A stretch of DNA of 64,000 bases from Cellulomonas sp. Root485 (lineage in GTDB: Bacteria; Actinomycetota; Actinomycetes; Actinomycetales; Cellulomonadaceae): the NCBI RefSeq assembly GCF_001426705.1, contig NZ_LMFC01000002.1:662559-726558 (forward strand). The letters run 5' to 3'. Each line of letters begins with the position of its first letter. Within the stretch, counting starts at the first letter, position 1. The position numbers and the translations under genes are program-made. This document shows positions 9,370-17,344 of the stretch, piece after piece. The notes beneath the pieces were generated by a model, which did not search any database, was not told where the DNA came from, and saw only the letters and a program-made list of their open reading frames with translations.

Positions 9370-10508
9370 AGGCAGTTGTGGTGAGCGTCGAGCCACCGTG
9401 GCCCGCAGACACTGGTGGCCGCGTCCGCACTGCTCACGTCGCGACCGCGTTGCTCGACAAGTTCGACGGCGTGACTGTTGTCACGCCTGATCGTCCGGGC
9501 GAACGAGTGGGGCAGCCGCCGCCCGGGGTCGAGCTCGTACTCGCACCATGGCAGGAGTGCGGCGCTTTGCATGGTCGCGTCGGTCTCGCCCCGCGGCTCG
9601 GGCGTGCGGTCATCGGGGACGCGCGCGCTCTGACGGCGACGATCGGGGCACAGTCCGCGAGCGTCGCCGTGTGGAGCCACACGTACCTGGCCGCGGTCGG
9701 TGGTGCTCGTCTCCGAGTTCCGCAAGTGGTCGATGTTGCGAACGTCGAGACCGACCGCTTCCGGTCCCTCGCAACTAGTGGACCGCGAGTGAACAGGGCG
9801 TCTGCTCTCCTGGAATGGTCGAAGGCGTTGTACTGGGAGCCTCGTGCGCTCTCAGCGATGGACCTTGCACTGACGTTGACGCCCCATGACTTCGAGGTAG
9901 TTCGCCGGATGGGCGGTCGACCGGTGATGGCGGCGAACGGAATGTCGCCGAGACTGTCGATGCCGTCACCTCCCGACGGTGTCGTCCTCGCGGTCGGCGA
10001 CTGGCGTTACGGGCCGAACCGGTCCGGCCTGGCAGCGTTTCTCGCGCAAGGCTGGCAGCAGGTTCTTGACGTCGTCCCTGGGGCTCGAATGCGAGTGGTT
10101 GGGCGCGGCGCGGAGGGACTCCCGCGGGCGTCTGGTGTGGAGCCGGTTGGATTCGTCGCGGAGCTGAGCGAGGAGTACGCCCGATCGGCCGTGGTGCTGG
10201 CCCCAGCGACCACGGGAGGGGGAGCGCAGCTCAAGGTTGCTGAGGCGTTGGCCTACAACCGGCTGGTTGTCGGGCCTCCATATGTGGAGCGGTCGCGACC
10301 TTCCGAGGTGCCGGATGCGGCCGTCCGAGGCACCCTCACCCTGCCTTCCTTGGTCATTGACCGGCTGTGTGATGTGGACGAGCGACACGCGACGGAGCGC
10401 CTCCTCGGCCATGCGACAAGCGGCCTGACCTGGACGCACACGCTTGGTGACGCCGTCGAACGGATCTGGCGCCTTGCCTCGATGGCACGCGAGGGGCGTA
10501 CGGCGTGA
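9366..10508 (+). CDS. Glycosyltransferase, GT4-like
   Basis: A 380-residue glycosyltransferase. The N-terminus VVVSVEPPWPADTGGRVRT is the classical GT-B start in which the PxxxGGxxR segment lines the acceptor site. Further on, GDWRYGPNRSGLAAFL and TTGGGAQLKVAEALAYNRLVV match the variant of the family in which the donor motif is GGGxQxKxxEA. The start is GTG 9366, sharing the TGA of the previous gene as GTGA; its own end overlaps the next start in the same way. Sugar specificity is unknown. Confidence 0.85.
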   Translation: MKAVVVSVEPPWPADTGGRVRTAHVATALLDKFDGVTVVTPDRPGERVGQPPPGVELVLAPWQECGALHGRVGLAPRLGRAVIGDARALTATIGAQSASVAVWSHTYLAAVGGARLRVPQVVDVANVETDRFRSLATSGPRVNRASALLEWSKALYWEPRALSAMDLALTLTPHDFEVVRRMGGRPVMAANGMSPRLSMPSPPDGVVLAVGDWRYGPNRSGLAAFLAQGWQQVLDVVPGARMRVVGRGAEGLPRASGVEPVGFVAELSEEYARSAVVLAPATTGGGAQLKVAEALAYNRLVVGPPYVERSRPSEVPDAAVRGTLTLPSLVIDRLCDVDERHATERLLGHATSGLTWTHTLGDAVERIWRLASMAREGRTA

Positions 10509-11542
10509 GAATCCACGTACTCGCGAACTACCCACTGGACAAGATGCGGCGACTCGCCGAGCTGAGCGAATCGCCCGCGCATCACGCGTGGGCGACGGAT
10601 GCTCTGGGTCGGCGGCACGAGCTGAGTCACGCGAGGTTCCGAGAGCCGGCAGATCAGGGGCGCGCGGAGCAGATCTCGCGTGCGCTGCGACTGCGCCTGG
10701 GGCAGCTGCGCCAGGAGATGGAGGTCTTCAGCGTCGCACCCGACCTGGTCTACGCGGCTGACGAGCGGACAGGAGCGGGGCTCGGAATGCTGCCCGCCGG
10801 GACCAGGCCGTGGAAGCTCGTCACCGTTGTGCATCATCCGATCACGCGCGGTGCACTCTCTAGCCGGACACTGCGCGGAACTGACCTTGCCATCTGTCTT
10901 GCGTCGAGCACCGCTGACACAGCCAGGGCGAGGGGTGCCCGCGGCATTGTCACTGCACGCTGGGGCCCTGACCTCGCCGCACGTGCGTACTCAGTAGTTG
11001 CCGATGAGAGCGCGGGCGTTGTCAGCACCGGTAAGTCAAACCGGGATCTAGACCTTCTCGCGCGCGCTCTCGATGCGACGGGCATGTCTGGTCTCATGTT
11101 CGGTCGTGGCTCGGCAGGCGAGCTCCCGCCAGGATCGAACGTTCGGACAGCTGGAGCCGCCGACGCCGAAGAAGATCCAGCCGCCCCTGGCGCGTTCCTG
11201 GCCACGTCGGTCATCCGCTGGACTGCACGAGCGAGCGTCGTCGCGGTTCCTACGCGGGACCCTGACCGGCTTACCGGTCTGACGGAGGTGAACGATGCGC
11301 TCGCTCTCGGTAAACCCGTCGTGATGACGAGGAGTCGGCATTTCCCTTTCAGTGTGAGCGCGATCGGGTGCGGGATCGAGGTTGAGCCGGGCGACGAACG
11401 CGGTTGGCGCAACGCCCTCCGTGAACTTGCAGATCCGGCGACACGCGCGGAGATGGGTGCACGGGGCCGGACCTTCGCGGAGCGGTCATGGAACTACGAA
11501 CTGTTCTGCAAGGACGTAGTCGACGCGGTCGAGGCGATCTGA
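10505..11542 (+). CDS. Putative glycosyltransferase, divergent
   Basis: A 345-residue protein that ends the operon. It begins with MRIHVLANYPLDKMRR. Near the C-terminus TGLTEVNDALALGKPVVMTRS occupies the place of the donor-binding helix of GT-B enzymes. The middle is poorly conserved and no clear catalytic motif stands out, so the call rests partly on context. GTG 10505 overlaps the previous TGA. The last 49 bases run into the convergent gene 11494-12867, so the two C-termini share DNA on opposite strands. Confidence 0.7.
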   Translation: MRIHVLANYPLDKMRRLAELSESPAHHAWATDALGRRHELSHARFREPADQGRAEQISRALRLRLGQLRQEMEVFSVAPDLVYAADERTGAGLGMLPAGTRPWKLVTVVHHPITRGALSSRTLRGTDLAICLASSTADTARARGARGIVTARWGPDLAARAYSVVADESAGVVSTGKSNRDLDLLARALDATGMSGLMFGRGSAGELPPGSNVRTAGAADAEEDPAAPGAFLATSVIRWTARASVVAVPTRDPDRLTGLTEVNDALALGKPVVMTRSRHFPFSVSAIGCGIEVEPGDERGWRNALRELADPATRAEMGARGRTFAERSWNYELFCKDVVDAVEAI

Positions 11543-12867
11543 TCCCCCTGTGCGGGACGGCGGGCAACAGCCACACCCAGCACCGCCACGAACAACGTGA
11601 GGGATGCGAACTCAAAGAAGAAGTAGTCCTGCGTGAACTGAATCGCGACGCCGAAGACGGCAGCCGCCGCAGGCACGCGCGCGTCATCGGCAGGGCAGCG
11701 CAGGAGTGTGACGGCGACGTGGGCAAGCAACACCAGGAAGCCTGCGAGCCCAAGTAGGCCAGCGTCTAGCCCGACCTGGACGTACGTATTGTGAGCGTGC
11801 GAGAGTGCCCGCTCTGCAGTGACGACTCCGGACGCCACGAAGGTGCTGAAGCTCTCGAATCCGATACCAAACGGGTGCGAACGAAGAAGTTCGAAGCCAG
11901 CCGCTTGCAGCTGCGCGCGCACATTGTCGCCTCCCTGCGCCGTTGCGAACCGGTCGAACGTGGTATCGAACCAGCCCATGCGAAGGCTCAGCGCCAGCCC
12001 TCCCGCGACTGCAACTGCAGCTGCAAACGCCCTTGCTCGTCTCCGGGCGGTCACGGCGATGACAACGACAAATCCGACCCCCATCGACACCACTGCACCT
12101 CGAGAGTCGGAAGCGAGCACGCTAACGGCAGCCAAGAGAGCGGCCGCCGCAACGACTGTGCGGCGCGAGAGAGAACCCCCGGCGCGCTGGAGAGTGAGCC
12201 CCAGACCGACGACCGCGACGACGGCCTCAAACTGCGCGAAGTTGGAGTAGTAGCCGAACGTCGAGTCGTAGACGCCCGGGTTATATGGCGCGCCTACGAC
12301 CAGATAGACCCCCGCCCGCTGGAGTAGTCCAAAGGCGCCGGAAATCGCTCCCGCGAAAACGATGGTCTGCATGAAAGACCGAGCAAAGTTGATCTCGCTC
12401 GAGGTGAATCCGATGACAGCGAGGAGGAAGAGCAGGGCGAGCAGCCAGCGTCCTGTCCCTATCGCGGAGAGGGCTGGTTCGGGCGCGAGGAGAGCAGCGC
12501 CTACGAGCCCGACCCCAATCGCCGCGACGGCGGCCTTCTGCAGAGCCGTGACGCGCCCGGACCGTAGAGCGCTCCAGAGCAGGATGGGTGATAGAGCTAG
12601 CGCAAGAACTACCGTCGTGGTGAGCCGGAGTCGGTCGAACTCGAAGGGAATATTGCGATCGAGAACAGCCACGACGACGATGATGTGGGCAGCCCTGGAT
12701 GGCCGCTGGATTGCTAGGGCGAGCGCACCGATCACGAGCAGACCCGCGAGTGCCAGTTCTAGGATCTCAGGCCCGGCTATGACGGCAGCGATCCCGACGA
12801 GCAGCGTGGCACCGACGCCTCCGGCCATGACCAGCGTTGGCGCCAATCGGGCGGTGTCGGGGTGCAT
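11494..12867 (-). CDS. O-antigen ligase/polymerase-like membrane protein (Wzy/WaaL type)
   Basis: A 457-residue polytopic membrane protein with about 10-12 hydrophobic helices and one larger extracytoplasmic loop. A SHAHNTYVQVGLDAGLLGL segment near residue 370 matches the H-x-H-N-x-(Y/F)-x-Q-x-x-x-(D/E)-x-G-x-x-G motif of the O-antigen ligase family. The likely role is polymerising repeat units or ligating chains outside the membrane. It faces the operon that ends at 11542 and overlaps its last gene by 49 bases. No good ribosome site precedes ATG 12867; a perfect CACAATTGTG palindrome lies about 60 bases upstream. Which of the two activities it has cannot be told from sequence. Confidence 0.88.
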   Translation of the reverse strand: MHPDTARLAPTLVMAGGVGATLLVGIAAVIAGPEILELALAGLLVIGALALAIQRPSRAAHIIVVVAVLDRNIPFEFDRLRLTTTVVLALALSPILLWSALRSGRVTALQKAAVAAIGVGLVGAALLAPEPALSAIGTGRWLLALLFLLAVIGFTSSEINFARSFMQTIVFAGAISGAFGLLQRAGVYLVVGAPYNPGVYDSTFGYYSNFAQFEAVVAVVGLGLTLQRAGGSLSRRTVVAAAALLAAVSVLASDSRGAVVSMGVGFVVVIAVTARRRARAFAAAVAVAGGLALSLRMGWFDTTFDRFATAQGGDNVRAQLQAAGFELLRSHPFGIGFESFSTFVASGVVTAERALSHAHNTYVQVGLDAGLLGLAGFLVLLAHVAVTLLRCPADDARVPAAAAVFGVAIQFTQDYFFFEFASLTLFVAVLGVAVARRPAQGDQIASTASTTSLQNSS

Positions 12868-13225
12868 GGTTTCAGGCTAGATGACCGCGCGCGCGTCGGA
12901 TTCGCACGCAAGCGTACATAGCGGACACAATTGTGGAAGCGGCCCCCTACGATCCGGGGCCCTGCCCCAATCCCCATAGTGCGCGCGTCTTCCGACGGGC
13001 ACGCCGCTCTCGTCGCGCTGTCCGACCGCCTTGACCGGTTGTCCTATGTGGCGGTGCTGCGACTCCAGACATGGGCTGCACTCTCGGCTCCTCCGCACAG
13101 TCGGCTTGGGACGCGTCGCGGGGGCGGGGCGCGAGGGCGCGAGTTCGGGCGCTCCGAAGCTCAAACAGAGTCGATCGCGCCGGTACAGTTCCAACCGTTC
13201 TCGCTCACAGCAGGAAAGAGACGAT
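12868..13225. other. Intergenic region between Wzy-like gene and UDP-glucose dehydrogenase
   Basis: About 360 bases with no credible gene, between divergent starts. A perfect 10-base palindrome, CACAATTGTG, lies at 12926-12935 and could be an operator for the minus-strand gene. It is embedded in TAGCGGACACAAT (12919-12931), a 13-base string seen again at 23768-23780 in front of another surface-protein gene. A TACAGT near 13183 may be a -10 for the dehydrogenase. Functions are inferred only from position and symmetry. Confidence 0.35.
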
Positions 13226-14551
13226 ATGCGCCTGTCGGTCATCGGTTGCGGCTACCTCGGTGCCGTCCACGCCGCGAGCATGGCCCAGCTGGGCCACGAC
13301 GTCATCGGCATCGACGTCGACGCCAAGAAGATTGAGGCTCTCCGCGAGGGTCGGGCGCCGTTCTACGAGCCGGGACTACCCGAGCTACTGACGGGGGCCG
13401 GCGCGACGGGCAGGTTGAACTTCAGCACGGACATGGCGGACGCCGCCGGCAGCGACGTGCACTTCATCTGCGTGGGGACCCCGCAGGTGCACGGTGAGTT
13501 CCGGGCCGACCTGACGTACGTGAACGCAGCGACGGCGGAACTCAAGCCTCACCTGCGCGCCGGTGACGTGGTGGCTGGGAAGTCGACCGTCCCGGTCGGA
13601 ACGGCGGAGGCGATCGCGGAGTCGCTGGCGGGGACCGGCGCGACCCTGGTCTGGAACCCGGAGTTCCTGCGCGAAGGGTTCGCAGTCAAGGACACGCTGC
13701 ACCCGGACCGGCTGGTCTACGGGGTTCCGACGGACGACGAGGGCGTGCCGACAGCGGAGGGCGCGAGGGCGAAGGAGGTGCTCGACGAGGTCTACGCGAC
13801 CCCGCTGTCCGAGCACACGCCGCTCGTCGTGACGGACTACGCGACGGCGCAGCTGGTGAAGGTCGCAGCCAACTCGTTCCTCGCGACGAAGATCTCGTTC
13901 ATCAATGCGATGGCCGAGCTGTGCGAGGCCACGGGTGCGGACGTGACACGGCTAGCCGACGCGATCGGGTACGACGCCCGGATCGGACGGCGCTTCCTCA
14001 ATGCCGGCCTCGGGTTCGGTGGCGGGTGCCTCCCGAAGGACATCCGCGCGTTCATGGCTCGGGCGGGCGAGCTCGGCGTGAGCGACGCGCTGTCGTTCCT
14101 CCGTGAGGTCGACTCGATCAACCTCCGCCGCCGGGTGCGAATGGTGGACCTGGCGCGCGAGGTGTGCGATGGGTCGATCGTCGGCAAGCGCATCGCGGTG
14201 CTCGGGGCCGCGTTCAAGCCGGACTCGGACGACGTCCGCGACTCGCCGGCTCTGTCGGTGGCGGCGCAGATGCAGCTGCAGGGCGCGCACGTCACCGTGA
14301 CTGATCCGCAGGCGGTGGCTAACGCTGAGGCGAAGTGGCCGGACCTGCACTTCGCCGAGTCCGCGCTCGAGGCCGCCAAGGATGCTGACGTGGTCCTGCT
14401 GGCCACGGAGTGGCCCGAGTACCGCGAGATCGATCCGGACGCCCTGGCGGCGGTCGTCGCTCACAAGCGCATCTTGGACGGCCGCAACGTGCTCGAGCCC
14501 GCGGCATGGCGGGCGGCCGGCTGGACGTACCGCGCTTTGGGGCGTCCCTGA
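13226..14551 (+). CDS. ugd: UDP-glucose 6-dehydrogenase
   Basis: NAD-dependent enzyme that oxidises UDP-glucose twice to UDP-glucuronate, a precursor for acidic exopolysaccharide. It has 441 residues, the usual length. The N-terminal Rossmann motif is VIGCGYLGAVHA (GxGYxG) with a D-I-D strand end near residue 30 for NAD binding. The middle has NPEFLREGFAVKD, and the catalytic cysteine lies in GFGGGCLPKDIRAFMA. The C-terminal UDP-binding domain carries LGAAFKPDSDDVRDSPAL. ATG 13226 follows AGGAAAGAG at 13211-13219, and upstream coding is not supported. Its GC content looks higher than that of the glycosyltransferases before it, more like the chromosomal core. The next gene starts two bases after its stop. 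Confidence 0.95.
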   Translation: MRLSVIGCGYLGAVHAASMAQLGHDVIGIDVDAKKIEALREGRAPFYEPGLPELLTGAGATGRLNFSTDMADAAGSDVHFICVGTPQVHGEFRADLTYVNAATAELKPHLRAGDVVAGKSTVPVGTAEAIAESLAGTGATLVWNPEFLREGFAVKDTLHPDRLVYGVPTDDEGVPTAEGARAKEVLDEVYATPLSEHTPLVVTDYATAQLVKVAANSFLATKISFINAMAELCEATGADVTRLADAIGYDARIGRRFLNAGLGFGGGCLPKDIRAFMARAGELGVSDALSFLREVDSINLRRRVRMVDLAREVCDGSIVGKRIAVLGAAFKPDSDDVRDSPALSVAAQMQLQGAHVTVTDPQAVANAEAKWPDLHFAESALEAAKDADVVLLATEWPEYREIDPDALAAVVAHKRILDGRNVLEPAAWRAAGWTYRALGRP

Positions 14552-14553
14552 CG

Positions 14554-15048
14554 GTGTCCCGCACGGGGGCGTTCGGGTGGGTGCTGGTCGTGCTCGCCGT
14601 CGTTCTCGCGGCGACGGCGGCCTATCTCGTGCTGCGACCGGCACCGTCGAGCCTGGAGCCGTGGTCGGCTGACGGAGCAGATCCGCAGACGTACGCCGCT
14701 GACCTCGTCGTCGAGACGAACGCCGCGCGGGCGGACGAGGGCTTGCCGGCTCTGACGGTCTCAGAGTGCGCGACCACTGAGGCGACCGAACGGGCCGACG
14801 ACCTGAGCGGCGGAGCGGACCTGGAGCACGCCGGTCTGACGCCGGTCATCGAGAAGTGCCCCCCGGCGTCGACGGCCGCCGAGAACCTCGCCAGAGCCGC
14901 TGCAACTCCGCACGACGTCGTCGCCGCCTGGCTGGACTCACCGGGCCATCGCGCCAACCTGCTGGACCCGGACCTCTACCAGGTGGGCGTCGGCTGCATG
15001 CTCGACGGGGACGAGATGCTCTGCTCGCAGGTGTTCCTCGGCCCCTAG
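14554..15048 (+). CDS. Membrane-anchored CAP-domain protein
   Basis: A 164-residue protein with one N-terminal hydrophobic segment (about residues 6-25, uncleaved anchor or signal peptide). It is followed by a CAP/SCP (PR-1-like) domain: VVETNAARADEGLPAL, then DLEHAGL, AENLARA and AWLDSPGHRANLLDPDL, which are the conserved NxxR, H, ENx and HxxNxL marks of bacterial CAP proteins. Bacterial CAP proteins are extracytoplasmic; their activity is unsettled. Start GTG 14554 sits two bases past the ugd stop with GGGG upstream, so it is likely co-translated with ugd. Paired cysteines near the middle and C-terminus could form disulfides outside the cell. Confidence 0.82.
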   Translation: MSRTGAFGWVLVVLAVVLAATAAYLVLRPAPSSLEPWSADGADPQTYAADLVVETNAARADEGLPALTVSECATTEATERADDLSGGADLEHAGLTPVIEKCPPASTAAENLARAAATPHDVVAAWLDSPGHRANLLDPDLYQVGVGCMLDGDEMLCSQVFLGP

Positions 15049-15161
15049 TTCGTACTTGGCCACCACGTTGACGAGGGTCAGGTGATCAATGGCGGCACCG
15101 GCGGCCACTGTTGTAGCGCTCGAGCCGGTTTCCAGACGAAGGGTGTCGATACTCTCGACGC

Positions 15162-16013
15162 ATGGGGGAGTTCCGGGATCGGGTCAAGTCAAGTCGGATC
15201 GCACCGGCCGCCGCTCTGCCAGGCAGGGCTCGACTCGCTGGACAGCACAGCGCGCGGGTATTGCGGCAGTCCGCGCAGTGGCTGGTCACTTCGCGCGAGC
15301 ACGAGAACTTCACGTATGACCTCACCGATGTGAACCTAAGCCACCTCGCATGGTTCATCGCGGACGTCGCGGAGGTGCCGGTCGATGAGGCCGAGGGCTA
15401 CTTGCAGGAGATCCAGGATGACGCGGCCCTTCGCGGTGCCTTGGAGGCCCGAGCGAGGGCCGGTACCCAGCCGGGCCTGGCAGACCGCAAGGTGATGTAC
15501 GGCCGCCGAGTGGGCTGGTATGCCCTCGTGCGAGCGACGAAGCCAAGCCACGTCGTGGAGACGGGCACGGACAAGGGGCTGGGTGCCTGTGTCCTGGCCG
15601 CTGCACTGCTCCGCAATGGATCAGGGCGACTGACGACGATTGATATTGACGCTGCCGCCGGCCACCTCATCGCGGCGCCCTACGACACCGTCACAGACCT
15701 TCGTATCGACGACTCGATCGCGGCGATCGGAAAGCTTGAAACCGTGGATCTGTTCCTGCACGACAGCGACCACTCACCGGGACATGAGCGCCGTGAGTTC
15801 GAGGCGGTCTCGGCGAAGCTCTCCGACTCCGCGCTGGTGCTGTCGGACAACTCTCACTCGACCACAGAGCTGCAGGACTGGGCTCGTCGTACGGGCCGCA
15901 GCTACTCCTTCTTTGATGAGCGGCCGAAAGATCATTGGTATCCCGGTGGCGGGATCGGTGTCGCGCGGGCAGTACTTCGACCAGCAGCAAGTCACCGCAC
16001 GTCGGGAACGTGA
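15162..16013 (+). CDS. Class I SAM-dependent methyltransferase
   Basis: A 283-residue methyltransferase of the type found in polysaccharide and natural-product clusters. HVVETGTDKGLGACVLAAAL matches motif I (E-x-G-x-x-x-G) for S-adenosylmethionine. LTTIDIDAAAGHLIA gives the acidic residue after strand 2. DLFLHDSDHS, with its HDSDH, is typical of the CmcI/Methyltransf_24 group, where these residues bind metal or substrate. The N-terminal 100 residues are helical and unassigned. It is visibly less GC-rich than ugd and the genes after 16433, like the glycosyltransferase cluster, so it may belong to that acquired block and methylate a sugar. ATG 15162 is the first plausible start, without a strong ribosome site. 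Confidence 0.8.
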   Translation: MGEFRDRVKSSRIAPAAALPGRARLAGQHSARVLRQSAQWLVTSREHENFTYDLTDVNLSHLAWFIADVAEVPVDEAEGYLQEIQDDAALRGALEARARAGTQPGLADRKVMYGRRVGWYALVRATKPSHVVETGTDKGLGACVLAAALLRNGSGRLTTIDIDAAAGHLIAAPYDTVTDLRIDDSIAAIGKLETVDLFLHDSDHSPGHERREFEAVSAKLSDSALVLSDNSHSTTELQDWARRTGRSYSFFDERPKDHWYPGGGIGVARAVLRPAASHRTSGT

Positions 16014-16432
16014 CGAACACGCGGCATCGAGCAGTTCGGTGCTTGTCCGGCTCATTGCGCCAGTCGAGCGGCTGCCTTGGCATCGGCTTTGCCCGCCCGT
16101 CGAGAAGGACACAGTCCACAGCGGACGCGCGATGGTCTCCACGGTCGACGCGGCCCTCACCCGGCCACGTGTAGATGGTCTGGTCGCAAGCCTCCAAGTC
16201 CGTGCGACATAGACCCTGCAGTCGGACAAGACCCGATCGAGCACCCGCGCCGAACCCTTGCGGATGCCACGTCGTCCCATATCCCTCGCCTCGGGGTCGG
16301 GTGGCGCGAGCATCCGGCTCCCGACCCGACTGCACCGATCCAGCGGCAGATGAGGGCCATCGACGAGCCCCAGCCCAAGTGGAGCTTCCTGTCGTCGACG
16401 ACTCCAGGTCACCAGCTCCCGGCCGAGTGCAA
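16014..16432. other. Gap with no recognisable gene, possibly degenerate coding sequence
   Basis: About 420 bases between the methyltransferase and the VanZ gene. Several frames are open on both strands, but none has a good start, a ribosome site or a family motif that I recognise. The less GC-rich base use resembles the methyltransferase more than the VanZ side. I read it as non-coding or as eroded coding DNA at the edge of an acquired segment. Confidence 0.3.
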
Positions 16433-16891
16433 CTAGGTTGATGCGGCGGGGGCGGCCCCAGGACTGCGGCGGGCAGCGACCAGCAGCGCGACCCCGAGGG
16501 CGGTCCCCAGCGTGTTGGCGACGAGGTCGCGCACGTCGGCCACCCGGTGGGGCAGGAACAGCAGCTGGGCGAGCTCGATGGCGCCCGACGTGGCGAGGCC
16601 GAGGGCGATGACCGCCCAGGCGGGCCGGTGGGGCCAGAGCAGGCTGACGAGGATGCCGAACGGCACGAACAGGGCGATGTTGGCGAGGAACTCCGTGGCG
16701 CTGTAGGTCAGTGCGATGCCGGCGGAGCTGATCCAGCCCAGGACGGTGCGGACGAGGTCGAAGCCGTCGTCGTCGGCGAGCCGGGGCCACAGGGTCACGC
16801 GCGCGAGTCCGACGAGGTAGACGCCGAAGAGCGCGATCGTCACCCGCCGGCTCCTCGTCACGGGCCCAGGGTAGGCGACCCCGACTGTCAT
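16433..16891 (-). CDS. VanZ-like membrane protein
   Basis: A 152-residue integral membrane protein with about four helices and the VanZ-family signature: FLANIALFVPFGILVSLLWP (N-x-x-x-F-x-P-x-G) and GAIELAQLLFLPHRVADVRD (E-x-x-Q-x-x-x-x-x-R-x-x-D-x-x-D). VanZ in enterococci gives low-level teicoplanin resistance; most chromosomal homologues have no assigned role. ATG 16891 is used here although it sits inside the palindrome in front of the divergent MarR gene; GTG 16861 would give a 142-residue protein free of that overlap. If the upstream start is real, the MarR protein would block both directions. Confidence 0.82.
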   Translation of the reverse strand: MTVGVAYPGPVTRSRRVTIALFGVYLVGLARVTLWPRLADDDGFDLVRTVLGWISSAGIALTYSATEFLANIALFVPFGILVSLLWPHRPAWAVIALGLATSGAIELAQLLFLPHRVADVRDLVANTLGTALGVALLVAARRSPGAAPAAST

Positions 16892-16906
16892 TACGCAGAG
16901 TAATGA
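16888..16906. promoter_or_regulatory. Perfect palindrome, likely MarR operator
   Basis: TCATTAC-GCAGA-GTAATGA is a perfect inverted repeat with 7-base arms and a 5-base centre, lying 15 bases before the MarR start codon and over the start of the VanZ gene. MarR dimers bind such short palindromes in the divergent promoter next to their own gene, so self-repression is the natural reading. The palindrome is seen directly; its function is inferred. Confidence 0.6.
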
Positions 16907-16921
16907 TCTAAAGTAAGGATC

Positions 16922-17344
16922 ATGCCCTCCTCCCGTGACCTCGCCGGCGAGCTCCGCATCGCCATCGGCCGGGCCTCGCGCAGGATCCGGGCGGAGCGGG
17001 GCGAGGCCGGGCTGACGGACCCGCAGTTCACCGTCCTCGCCTGGCTGACCAAGGAGGGTCCGCTGACCCCGGGCCAGCTGGCGGAGCGCGAGCGCATCCA
17101 GCCACCGAGCATGACCCGCACGGTCAACTCGCTCGTGGACCTCGGGCTCGTCGCCAAGGCGGAGCACCCGACCGACGGCCGGCAGGTCGTCGTGAGCTTG
17201 ACGGACGCCGGTGTCGCGGAGGTCGACGAGACCCGCCGCCGGCGGGACACCTGGCTGGCGGATCGCCTCCGACAGATGACCAAGGACGAGCGCGCGCTGC
17301 TCGTCGACGCCGCCGAGCTGCTGCGGAGGATCGCCGCTTCATGA
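16922..17344 (+). CDS. MarR-family transcriptional regulator
   Basis: A 140-residue winged-helix repressor. The core follows the family: LTDPQFTVLAWL (helix 2), LTPGQLAERERIQPPSMTRTVNSLV (recognition helices), then DLGLVAKAEHPTDGRQVVVSLT, where the D-x-R of the wing contacts DNA. Such proteins release DNA when they bind a small, often aromatic, ligand. ATG 16922 follows AAGGA closely. It overlaps the downstream MFS exporter gene by ATGA, the usual arrangement of a regulator controlling its own efflux pump, with the palindrome at 16888-16906 as probable operator. Confidence 0.93.
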   Translation: MPSSRDLAGELRIAIGRASRRIRAERGEAGLTDPQFTVLAWLTKEGPLTPGQLAERERIQPPSMTRTVNSLVDLGLVAKAEHPTDGRQVVVSLTDAGVAEVDETRRRRDTWLADRLRQMTKDERALLVDAAELLRRIAAS

